Source of the DNA: Rhodamnia argentea | Lineage: Eukaryota > Streptophyta > Magnoliopsida > Myrtales > Myrtaceae | DNA length: 64,000 bases | Assembly (NCBI RefSeq): GCF_020921035.1 | Contig: NC_063156.1 | Location: 11,916,501 to 11,980,500 of the forward strand | Reading direction: 5' to 3' | Shown: piece by piece, positions 1 to 10,610 of the stretch | Position numbering within the stretch: the stretch's first letter is position 1 | Layout: the number at the start of each line of letters is the position of its first letter | Translations under genes and position numbers: made by a program | Notes under the pieces: model-generated | What the model saw: the letters and a program-made list of their open reading frames with translations, nothing else | The model's database searches: none | Told to the model about the DNA's origin: nothing

Positions 1-18
1 AGAGAGAGAGAGAGAGAG
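1..18. repeat. (GA)n microsatellite
   Basis: A pure GA run opens the window. It lies in what should be the first intron of the minus-strand CPSF-A-like gene, about 20 bases past its donor site. Confidence 0.9.
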
Positions 19-40
19 ACTGGGGGCAAATAGAAGGAAC

Positions 41-208
41 CTTGCCGAAAACGACGTCCCGAGAGGACGGCGAACGGAGGCGGCCGTAGGCGACCTGAAG
101 GATGGCGCTTCCGCGGACGACGCACTTGGCCAGGTAGTGGGTCTTGCGCGACGTCGACGTGGATGCCCCGGACCTCGCCGTCGAGCACTCGTCCTCCGAC
201 ACCGCCAT
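41..208 (-). CDS. CPSF-A/DDB1-like (SAP130-type) protein, first exon only
   Basis: Read on the minus strand, an ATG at 208 opens 56 codons beginning MAVSEDECSTARSG and running through HYLAKCVVRGSAILQVAYG to DVVFGK, followed by a clean GT donor at 40-39. I recognise this as the N-terminus of the plant CPSF A-subunit/DDB1-like WD40 protein (Arabidopsis At3g11960 type), a large beta-propeller family involved in RNA processing and damage recognition. The next exon, which should resume with a short glutamate-containing strand of the first propeller, lies beyond the left edge. The 5' UTR would extend from 209 to about 560. The gene is head-to-head with RAB3GAP2, about 1.6 kb apart ATG to ATG. Identity rests on memory of the family's first 56 residues, so the class is likely but the exact subfamily is less sure. 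Confidence 0.75.
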
Positions 209-559
209 CTCCCAACGACCCAGAATCAATTCAAGACCTCCGGCGAGCCGAAGGCTAGGGCTAGTCCTCTCCTCCTCCTGCTTCTTCTTCTACTTCAACC
301 TCCGACGGCGACGGAAGGGGGATGGTGATCAAAGCGGTTCTCGCTGATTCCCGCTCCAGAGGCCAGAGAACTTCGACGGGAGTGGAGGGTTCCGATCGAT
401 CTCACCCGGAGAGAAGATGGAGAAGCAGGGCTTTCGTACTGCCAGGGGTTGATGGATCGATGCGAGCCTGAACGTGAAGATTGGGCTTTTGCTTTGGTTT
501 TCGCTGACGAAGCAGAGAATGGGATTATGGGAAGCAGTTGGTCGAGGGGTCACGGGCAC

Positions 560-1782
560 GTTCTAGCCATTGACGGTGACCCTACCAGGCATCGAATCCA
601 TGGATTTTAGCCTTGGTCGAGATCCGACCCGAATCAAAAAGTGCACTTAAACCCCAAAATTTATTTAAAAATATGATTAAATCTTAAAACTTTAGAAAAG
701 CATGATTAAGATAAAAAAAACTTATCAAATTAATGAAATCAGGTCCTTATTATACTTTCTACAAATTTTAGGACTCAATTGTACTTTAGTGATAAATTTT
801 AGGAATTTGTTGCATATTTTGAAAGTTTTAACATCCAATTATATTTTGATGATAAGTTTTACAACTTGATTACACTTTTTTATATAAGATAAAGTTATGA
901 GATTGAAATAATTTTTCAAATGAAAACCAAACACTACAAAATATTTTCGACCACATATTATCAAACAAATGAAAATAACTCCTGAAAAATGACTTTCAGG
1001 AAATCATTGTCCTTTTTCATGGAGTTTTCCGTGAAATAAACTCACTCCCAAGGTAATCTTTACATTATATGATAACATTTAATGTCGTCCTTGTGTTAAT
1101 TCATATTAATAAAATCTGTTGATATGTCTCTCAATCCATTAATTTTTAACGGTGGATGACAAATAAAAGTTCCACGTGATCATTTAAGTAAGACATTAAT
1201 CTAAAATCAGAATATAATAATTCACGTCATCAAATAACAATAGACACGTCAACGTCTTAATTTTTTGTCTTTTTCTAAAGTAGGTGTATAAAAAAAAATG
1301 AACGTAGCAAACTGAATAACTTCATTAAACATTTACTAATAGTTTGAAAAACACATTGAATAAGCTAAAAACGTAAGTATTACATTATAATCGGGCTACT
1401 GTACGAATTGTGTGAATTTTCCCAAATTGGATTACGTTCCGGTTCTTTTCTTCGGTAGAAAAGTGTATTTTTTTTTTTTTGGGTAAAAAAAAAGGTGTAG
1501 TTTATATTGAATAAATAAACAAAATGATTTTTTTCCCACCCAAAAAAAAAAAACAAAATGATTTATTGCTTTTATCATTTTTTTTTTAGTCAAAGTTTTT
1601 ATCATTTCTGCTTTAACAGTTGTTGCGCTCTCTTCTTCTTCAATCGTCACATCATCGATCCGAACAAAAAGCATCAAAGGGAATCGATCTCCGGTGACCC
1701 CTTCTCCTCCTCCGTCTTCGAACTCTCTCAGAACGAATCGCAATCCAACCATGGCTTGACGAACTCCGACCCCGCCCCGTCC
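560..1782. other. Divergent intergenic region with AT-rich repeat remnants
   Basis: Shared upstream region of two head-to-head genes. About 640-900 is AT-rich and made of phrases of the type taaa-cc-ttt/ttttagga that recur in inverted orientation, which looks like a decayed long-TIR MITE. 900-1060 carries a second decayed repeat. 1460-1560 has A/T homopolymers. The 5' UTR of RAB3GAP2 probably begins around 1620-1660. No clear TATA box was found for either gene. Confidence 0.4.
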
Positions 1783-4700
1783 ATGTCTCGGCGAAACCAC
1801 ACCACCGACCTCGGCTGCATCGCCTGCGACGACCTCAGCGACCTCGGCGCCGGCAAGGAGGGCTGGCTCGCCGACAACCCCAACCTCCTCTGTGCGCTCG
1901 ACACCCACTCCCTCGCCCTCGCCGACCGATCCATCGTCCTCGTCATCGGGTGGTCCGATCCCGACTCCCCCCGGGTCAAGATCCGGCCCGAGCTCTCCCC
2001 GATCCACGCCGAGTTCATCAGCGCCGTCGAGTGGCTGGTCTTCGACGAGATCCGTGTCATCGCCGTCGGCACCTCGCGCGGTCACCTGCTGATTTACTCA
2101 CTGAATGGCGATTTGATCCACAAGCAGGTAATCTCGCGGGATGCGTCCGTCTGTTCCTTCTCTCTGTTGGTCCTTTTATATCTTCTGTGGAAGTCGGAAG
2201 GGTACAACGATAGGAACTGTTTGGATCTGTACGTATTGATTAGAGTTCATCTAGTGTTTTTGGGGAGCAATTTTCCTGCGAATTGATGAGTCCTTTTAGC
2301 TTTGTGAATCGCCTTGGTCTGTTTGGCAGATTTTTCATGTTTCGTTGATTTGTAGTAATCTTCTCATTTTGGACGTAGAGAGACCAGCAGATTTTTAATT
2401 CTAAGTACTTCTTCGGCATGTTATTCGCAACTCATTGAATTTGAGCCTAGGTTCCCCAGTTTCATCCACTTGGGGTATGGTTGAAGTGACGAGACTGGTG
2501 ATATGTTCGTTCTGTTCAGGCAATAGTTCATCAAAACTACTCTGCCTACTCACCCCTAGTTCTGTTATAGTACTACTACTGCCTCACAATGTCAAAACTG
2601 AATGGCAAATGTTCTTGGTAACTTATTGATGATTAACAAAGTAGACGTGGGCTTGTCTAGATTGGCTTGTACTTTTAACCTTTTGCTATTGCTTAATTTG
2701 AGACTCACGCACTTTGACTTTGTTTTTAATCATAGATAGACACTTTCACAATATAAATGGGGACACGTAAATTGACGTATAAGCTTTTCGTAGTTTTTGA
2801 AATTTGATAATAATTATTTTGTTGGGAAAGCAAAGTAGTACTTTTGCTTCTGATAATGGCAAACAAATAGGGCAGTAATCTTTTAAGTCTCACTACAGCA
2901 GCATGACACTCAGATGGTAGAAGCATCTTGAATCTGTGATGGTTCCATAAAGACCTGCCTTTGCACAAATCTTATCTATGATGGCCAGGCAGGCAGCAGA
3001 AGACATTCTGCCGTAGCTTTTAGGAAATAAAATAGATGGAATCCCACCAAATTTAAAATTAGGCAATTCATCTTTCACTTCAAATCATGTTTTGGCAGAC
3101 CAATACTTTCCTAATAGATGAAGATTACTTCTCTGGGTGCATTTACAGCCCGTGTCTTTCATGTCCTCCTGATTGTCAGCAAACTGTAAGGTTAATCATG
3201 ATATTAATACCATTCCCCATGTCCTGCTGTTGTATCTATAAGTGTTCAAGTGATTTTGTTGATCATCTCTTTCTCAATTGTAAGTTCGCCCTCAGGCTTT
3301 GAAAAATCATCGTCTGAACCTTTTTCGTATGGTTCATTCCAAGACATACCATTCAGCTATTTAGCTGTTGAAATGCCTATATCGGTTACTCAAGTTGTGA
3401 TAAGTCCCGGAGGGCAGCACTATCATGTGGTGCATTTGGAAAAAAAAAAAAAAAGCCCAACACAAGATTGTTTCGAGGGTTCAAAATCTAGGTCCCTTCA
3501 ACCCTTCTGGCTTCTATGCCATTCCTTTTTTGCTCAAAATCATTACATTTACAGATGGAGCCTTTCATTTTAAGTTTATGCTTTTCTACATGGTAAAAAC
3601 AAAAGCCTCATGGTTAACCTTCCTTGTCCTTAGAGCCTCAATTTATGTCACCTGGTTGGTTGGTTTGGCACCATTGGTTTTTGTGTTCCATTCTTTTCAT
3701 CTCTTCCTCCTGTCATCTTTAATTTGAAGAAATAATTAAATTACTAATGAAATGCGTTTGGTATGGAAAACCAAGTCTACTGAGCGGTATAGGTAGAATT
3801 TTATGGAACATCCCTTTCCTTGTCTGTGTTACGGAATCACATTTGTCTATCTTGAGTAGGTTCACTCATTTGAATTGGAATATCAAGAATGTTGTGTGCA
3901 AGCATTATCTTATAACATGAATGCATGGCTGGAATGTATGTTCTCACAGATAATACATGCTGCCCGGATATTAAGATTGAGAGTTCGGGGGACTAAGAAG
4001 GACCTGATGACAGATGCTTGTGCAGAGGAGGTTTGTGCTATAATGCCAGGTGTGATTGCCCGTTTTGATGGATCTGATATACAGGTGGATCTTCCTTCTG
4101 ACAGATTGAAATATTCATCTGAATTTCATGGAATGTTTTACATCAAGTAATGCATTTATGACCTTTTCTTTATCAAGGAACATGTTAAAGAGCAATCATT
4201 CTTTTTTTTTAATAGTTAGTGTTTGTTAAAACTGTTGCAAAATAAGCTTCTTTTGAAAATATTACGATGATGTTTTAGTCGTTTTAACTTTTGTTTTCTC
4301 TATTACTTTTAGGAAATAAATGCTAACAGCGGAATGTACGTCCTAATTTACTATTTTATTTTAACTATTAAATGAAGAAATTTTCATTATGTTTAGTACC
4401 ATTGTAATAATCGAAGTGAAATCTTCCTGTGATGAAGAGCAATTGAAAGTTCTTATTTTCCTCTTTAAAACATGTGTAAAAGCAATTTTTCAAGTAGCCC
4501 CCTTCCAAAATAAAAGAGAGAAATTTCCTAGTATGACTTTCAAATGAGCACTAAAATTTCCTAGATTCCTTCACTATTCAGTTCCTTAAGCTCTTCATCA
4601 CGACATCTCACATCTTCCTTTTGCAATGTAGAGTATGCTGGATAGATGGTCTCAAGAAACAAAGTCTAAGTTTTGGGAAGAAATGGAAAGACGAAAGTCG

Positions 4701-6742
4701 GGTTTTTCAGGAAGCACTTTTGAACAATTACCTTACCAGTTATGGAATGTCAACAAGTATGGTGCATGTGCTGATGCAGCAATCACTGGGATAATGCCCC
4801 CTCCTCTGATGGAAGTTCAGGTTAGCATATTCCTTTTCTTGCCTAAAGGCCTTTATTTTCTATGTAATGGTTAAGTTGAGCTTGTGTTGTGTTTCTCCGT
4901 ATATCCTATGTTCGAATCTCATAAAAATGGAAAGATTTCATTTTGCTTTCTAGGTTAATGGGTCCTGCAGTTAATTCTTCATTTTTTTCCTGTTCTTCTA
5001 TCTACTTTTGGAAACTATCTGAAGTAATACCGATATTTGAAATGAGCTGCCTTTATTGTTAGGCAGTCAAGTCAACGTTATTACCGTGCAATTGCCATTG
5101 GTGAGGATGCCGTAATTTCAGCTTTCAGGTTAGGTCTTGCGGTCTGATGTCACTATAGATTTTAGTTTTTCTGGTCATTTGCTGGTTTTTGCCTCTTTCC
5201 TTTGTTCCTTTTCCTGTTGATTCTGAATATCTTTTTAAGTTTAATTTCATGCTTTTGAAGACTTTCAGAAGATAGAAATAGATCCATAGTTGGAGCAATT
5301 CTCTCAAAGGTTGTGCCTGTGACGTTTTCAACAATAGCTTCTTTCTCTAAAATGATATGGCGAAGTGACCAAGGTTCAACGCAAAAATCAGAAGTGAAAC
5401 CTCAATCATTTGCCCGAGGTAATATTTTATTGTGTATATTTTGGTGATAATAATACCATAACTGTTGTGGTTTACTCTGACAATAGTCACAAGTGCTAAG
5501 TATGCATCTCTATACACATCCATGTTTTACTGGTCTGGTTACCAGGGTCCTAGCTGTTCCGTTATCATTCTAAGTACTAACAAGTGGTTGATTCTCAATG
5601 GCAGCTTCTCCATTGACATGTTTGAAGGATCATCCCAGGAAGGGTGAAAAACTCACATTATCGCCCAGTGGTACACTGGCTGCAATAACAGATTCACTTG
5701 GCCGTGTTTTACTCTTAGACACTCAGGCCCTGGTTGTAGTGCGTCTGTGGAAGGTTTTTCTTCGAATTCATTCTTATATTTATTAGTATGTTGTAGTATC
5801 TTTTGGCCCATCCTGATAATGGGCTTCTGCTGCTATACAGGGATACCGTGATGCTAGCTGTCTGTTCATGGAGATGCTAGTGAATGAGAGTTTGTCTTCG
5901 AGTTCCACTCACTATGAAGCAACTAAAAGTGACTACTGCCTCTGCCTAGCTATTCATGCACCTAGAAAAGGAATCATTGAGGTGCGCGCTCCCTCCCTCT
6001 CTCTCTCTGGACTTGCGTGTGCACGTGCATGTTTACACGCACGACATGTGTTTTATTCTACTTAAGAATCTAAATTTGGGTATTAGCATGTTCTTCATGA
6101 TGGCTACTTGAACAAATCTTATTAGGATCATTCTTGTAAGTCTCATCACGACTCTGTTCAGCGGGATTGTGTTGCTTTGGCCATCTTTTCTTCATCTTTT
6201 TGTTGAACGAGGAAAAGTACTTGATCTAGGACCAGTTTCCATCTAAGTCAATGGACTGCATCTGAGCCTATATTAGATGTCTACTCGAGACCATTTGAGG
6301 ATTATGGATATTGTTATCCATGTCATCACCGTACTATATGCATATCCAAATTCCTTGTTTTTTTTTTTTTTTGGGTCAGATCATATACAGATTCATGATC
6401 ATCATTTTGAACACATTTTGATTGAATTTCCTCATCATCTAGTTTGAGTGAACTCACAATGTTTCATTCGTGATTCACTCTCTAAAATCTTGTTCAGATA
6501 CTGCATGGCAGTCCTTTCCATTGAATATGCCATTGATCGAAAACTTGATGCAGGTGTGGCAGATGAGAACCGGACCTCGTCTTCTGGCTATTTCATGTGC
6601 TAGAGGAAGCAAAATGCTGCAGCCCACTTACAGATTTGGAACGTCAGTTTCCTCTCCTTATGTCCCATTGGAAGTTTTCCTGTTAAATGGTGACTCAGGT
6701 CAAATCTCAGTTATCAATAGATATTCACAGCTAAAACTTTGA
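1783..6742 (+). CDS. RAB3GAP2: Rab3 GTPase-activating protein non-catalytic subunit (RAB3GAP2 N-terminal family)
   Basis: Eight exons join in frame: 1783-2127, 3950-4084, 4632-4820, 5067-5128, 5261-5418, 5605-5753, 5841-5981 and 6554-6742, giving 455 aa, the length I recall for the single Arabidopsis homologue. All introns are GT-AG. The product contains the RAB3GAP2_N beta-propeller: exon 1 has the family start SRRNHTTDLGCIACDDLSDL and LSPIHAEFISAVEWL; later exons carry RILRLRVRGTK, GVIARFDGSDIQ, ASFSKMIWRS, LTLSPSGTLAAITDSLGRV, HAPRKGIIEVWQMRTGPRL and YVPLEVFLLNGDSGQISV. In animals the subunit acts with RAB3GAP1 in a complex acting on Rab3 and Rab18 in vesicle traffic and autophagy; the plant role is inferred. 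The start was chosen at the ATG directly before the conserved N-terminus; an in-frame opening back to 1558 is unlikely because its extra residues are low complexity. Intron 1 is the longest, 1.8 kb. The gene looks intact. Confidence 0.92.
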
Positions 6743-6867
6743 TTTTAGCGGACTATTCTTGTTTCCTCATAACTAAAGAAATACATAATTGTCTTCTCAC
6801 TGCTTGTGTCTAGAAATAAATCCTTGCCTTTTTTTTTTGCCCTTTCTATGCAAGTGCTAGAAATCAA

Positions 6868-7880
6868 GGGTGCGCATGGTAACACTTCTAATGGATTTCT
6901 GCTTCCGAAGTGCTTCTGGAGCAAAAATTTGTTTGGTAATTTAACTTCTAAAACATAAATTCGTTTGGTAAAATTTTTTACTTTCGAAGGAAATTTATAC
7001 TTCTCAAGTCTGGAGTTGTTTTTTTCCCCAATTTTGAGAAATTAAAAAAAAATTATTTCTCAACTAAAAAAGTACTTTTTGCATCACTCTCTTTTCGTTA
7101 TGCCCACACCTTCTTTTCGACCATGCCGGCCTTCACCTGCCATTGACCTCTGTCGTCGTCTACCACCGGCCCCGGCAGCCAATCGCTAACCACCGTCGGT
7201 CGCCACTTGCGGCCACTGCTAACTATTGCCCACTACGGACCTTTTCCTATTGCCGCCCACCGTCGCTCTTGACCGTCACCACCCACCGATAGCCCCTCGC
7301 CGCCAACCACTACCGACATCCATCGGCCATTGTCCATTGTCACTCGCGACTATCGCGGACCACCGCCGCCGCCAATCATCGCCCACTGCCACCATCAACC
7401 ATTGCTAATCACCGACCGTCACCCCTCCTAGCAAACCACTAATCGCCGCCCATCACCAGGTGACGTCAACCATCGACCACTGCTCGTCCGCCGCCTCCAA
7501 CCATTAACCCTCGCCGACCACCGTAGCCCACCACTGTCGCCGTCTTCGTCTCCGTCTCCAACCACAGAAGTAATTTTTTATTTTTAAAAAGTAAATAATA
7601 TTTTTAAATTTAAAAAATATTTTTTAAAGAAATTTAAAAAGTTTAAAAATGAATAGAAATTTTTTGGCCACCGAGAATAATTTTTTTTTATAGAAGATTT
7701 TGTGTTAATAATGTTTTGTAAGTAGAAATTTTCAATCGTTACTAAACAAATTTCTTTGATTAGAAATCAATTTCTTGAGTAGAAGTAGAAAAATCAACTT
7801 CTGTTTTTTAGTAGAAATAGAAAAATCAATTTCTCGTTAGAAGTTAATTTCTGAAATACAATTGTTGCCATACGCGGCCC
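6868..7880. mobile_element. Non-autonomous TIR element with GC-rich core
   Basis: The ends are imperfect inverted repeats: gggtgcgcatggtaacac at the left and the reverse complement of gttgccatacgcggccc at the right. Subterminal stretches also mirror each other (repeated aaattt/ cttct phrases). Candidate target duplications are aaatcaa (6861-6867) and aaatgaa (7881-7887), 6 of 7 matching. The middle (about 7100-7560) is a GC-rich, imperfectly repetitive CCACCG-type tract that gives spurious open frames. No transposase remnant was seen. It lies 125 bases after the RAB3GAP2 stop codon, so the gene's 3' UTR may run into it. Confidence 0.6.
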
Positions 7881-8586
7881 AAATGAATGATCGAAAAATT
7901 CCACTCGCCTGTGACCAATTCATGGTGGTCACACCTCTTGGACGACTTCCGTCATCGTGGAGGTCCGGACCTACCCCCTTCCATGTTTTGTGAGTGTGCC
8001 AGGCCAAAGTTGATACACTGTGACCATCTTTGCAATGGCTACTTCACGGATGAGACCCAGCTTGGGACGGGGATCTCATTTTGCTCTCTGTCGACGGTGA
8101 TCTTACGTGGCTACCGCAATAGACTCGAATTAACCACCACTGCAGTGGTCGTTGCGGACATTGGATAAGCGACCATGATGGTGGTGGCCGCCGTTGAGCA
8201 GGTAGGATCACCGTGGCGGCGGCGGTTTCTTCCCGTCTACTTTTTTTTTTTTTTCTACTTTAGGGGATTTTTTTTTTTTTTGCATAAAACAAACGTTTTT
8301 ACTTCTTCACTCATATCAACAACAAATCTACTGAATAAAATTGCAACATGTGTTTTCTGATTGCACCTTAAAATTTTCGAATGTCGACTCAGCACTGTGG
8401 TGGCAAAATTTAATCGGACGATTAATAGTAAGACTTTCTAAAACGTACAGAGATTCAAAATTAACAGCACTGAATTGAATTTCAGGCAAAAGTATCGATT
8501 ACTAGTTCTATCTTACCTTTTTCTCCTTTTAATTGATTAACTAGATATAAAGTCCATAGAGTTAGTGAGACAAACCTTACCGCTGC
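7881..8586. other. Spacer with GC-rich low-complexity tract
   Basis: No gene recognised. 7890-8240 is GC-rich, with gtggcggcggcgg and similar phrases, and may be part of a further decayed element; the T-runs at 8240-8283 and the AT-rich tail are unremarkable. Confidence 0.4.
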
Positions 8587-9540
8587 CTAGAGGTAGCAAA
8601 ATAGGTCTAGAATTCACATTTAACCCATATTTACTAGTGATGGGTGGGTTATAAATGTGTTGTTTTAAATTTTTAAAACAAGTTTAAATGGATCATAAAT
8701 GGGTTATTTAGAAAATTAATGGGTCATAAATGGATATAGGTAAGATAACTATTAATTTAGTTATAAATAGGTTTCCTCAATACTTTAAAAAATTCTAACT
8801 TTTTAATAAATTATAATTTTTTTTTCTTACTTTTCTTTTTTCCTCCTACCTTTGCCGCCACTAGCCGGTGACGGGCACCGACGATCTCAAACTAGCCGGG
8901 ATCAACCAAGGCTCAAGCTCGTCGGGATCCGACAAGCTCGTGCTCCCCCGGATCGGTCGAGCTCGAGGCTCACTAGGATCCTTGCCGGCACGAGCTAGTC
9001 CGAATCGGTCGTGTCTGTGGGCGGTTGACGAGTTGCCAGCGATCACCGAGGTCCGACAATCAGCATAGGGAGGAGAAAGAAGGAAGAGAAAAGAAAAAAT
9101 GAAAAATGAAAAACAAAAACAAAACCAAAAAAAAAGAAAATTTTAGAGATTTTAAAAAATTTTAACCTCAATGAATCTCGGCAGGGGCACTGAGGGCTCA
9201 GGACTCGGCCTTGAGATTGTTGAGCTAGGCTTCCTGGCATCAGTAATAACACGAAGCCCTTGTCGGTAGAAGAAAAAAAAGGAAAAGAAAATTAAAAAAT
9301 AAAAAATTCAAATTTTTTTAAAGTAAAAATTGTCCACAATGTTTTAGGAGTATTTTCTTTTTCAAAAATGTATAAGGAACAAATTTCTTAGATTGGATTA
9401 AATATGTAAATGTTTTAACAATATAGATCGGGTTAGGTATGGGGAGTTAGATATATGAAAATGGGTCAAAACGGGTTAAATGTTCGACTCAACCCGACCC
9501 GATCCAAACCTGATCCAACCCATCCATTTGACAACTCTAG
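8587..9540. mobile_element. hAT-like non-autonomous TIR element
   Basis: The left end reads ctagaggtagcaaaata and the right end is the reverse complement of ctagagttgtcaaatgg, so the termini pair as an imperfect TIR of the TAGAG-G/T-TG type typical of hAT MITEs. Flanking 7-mers ccgctgc (8580-8586) and ccgctac (9541-9547) match at 6 of 7, fitting a hAT-size target duplication. Subterminal gggtcataaatggg and its mirror gacccgacccgatcc repeats lie inside both ends. The core (8850-9240) is GC-rich with gagctcg and ccggatc motifs and has no recognisable coding content. Confidence 0.65.
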
Positions 9541-10052
9541 CCGCTACGGGGACAGAGTTAAAGAAGTATACAGAGCCCAGCTCGCAAGTCCCCAAAAAGA
9601 GTACTCAACAATGGTTTGGGGTCAAATTTGATTTCTTTCACCTCGGGGTATCAATGTTTAGTTTCGTTCTCCATACCCATTTGATAGCGTAAGTCAGAAA
9701 ACGAACTTAGCATAATTTGATTCGCGGTCTACAGATTTTTCCTCTCCCAACATAACTCATCACATAATTGTTTGTTATACCTAACGAAAGTGTTGTCTCT
9801 GTTTTGAGAGCTTCTCCTCGTAGTCATTGGTTGTCAAAAAAAAAAAAAAAAAAAACAACGGGGGTCTAAACAAATCCCTGACACTTCCTCCCTAATCTCC
9901 TCTGTGCATGACGATGCTGATGATGATCATGATAACGGTGACGGGTGCAATTTGAATGTCACATCCTCCACCCTCTTGACTCTTTCCTATACAGAGTTTT
10001 TGAAAAACCGTTGAAACAACCGCTTTGCCTATCTTTCTCTCCTCCACACTTA

Positions 10053-10083
<31 letters not shown>

Positions 10084-10610
10084 AGATTTGTTTCTGTTGG
10101 TCATCTCTGTCTTCTTCTTCTACGCCCTGGACTTTTGCCCTTTCTTCAACTTCTCTCTCCCTCTCTAAATCTGACGTTGGAGCAGTCTCATCAATGGTGA
10201 TTTAACTTTGTCCCATGTTAAGTACAATCCTCCTCCTCCTCCTCCTCCTCCTCTAGATTCATGATTTTTTTTTTTTTTGGTGGCAATAAGGTTCGAGGAA
10301 TAGAATTATTGCTCTGCCGATGATTCGGGAAATGCATATGTTATCATGAGAGCACTATTGGGTTTGCGCAGATCTTTCACGTAACATGGAAAAACAAAGC
10401 TTTCGCAAAATGATGGAGATTAGTCTGGTGTTTATTTGAGTTCATGTGCCTGGTTCATATTCAATTGATAGGAGAAAATGTCCCCTTTTACGTATGTATC
10501 TTGATGATGTCTTTCGGACACAGTTGCATCGCCGCCGCCGCCGTACCGTGAATGGGAGGGTGACCCCCCAGCAATCTATCGGTTTCTGCGGTTGAGATTC
10601 GGGATCCAAT
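9541..10610. promoter_or_regulatory. Upstream region and 5' leader of the IQM gene
   Basis: About 1 kb without another gene. It holds an A-run at 9838-9855, a pyrimidine-rich leader with a long CT repeat (10051-10080) and a CCT repeat (10228-10254), both common in plant 5' UTRs. A 5' UTR intron somewhere between about 10200 and 10600 is possible but was not resolved. Confidence 0.4.
10051..10080. repeat. (CT)n microsatellite
   Basis: About 30 bases of CT repeat in the presumed 5' leader of the IQM gene. Confidence 0.85.

Noticed and set aside
137-347. Plus-strand open frames near the left edge
   Set aside because: They overlap the antisense of the CPSF-A-like first exon and its leader; arginine- and leucine-rich shadow peptides.
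1432-2085. Long minus-strand open frame (217 aa)
   Set aside because: It lies antisense to GC-rich RAB3GAP2 exon 1 and into low-complexity DNA; no domain, and the plus strand is clearly coding.
2893-3078. Minus-strand 61-aa frame in RAB3GAP2 intron 1
   Set aside because: Reads like a plausible peptide, but has no family similarity that I can name and no exon partners; treated as chance.
7226-7408. Proline- and histidine-rich frame in the GC core
   Set aside because: A product of imperfect CCACCG repeats inside a TIR element, not a gene.
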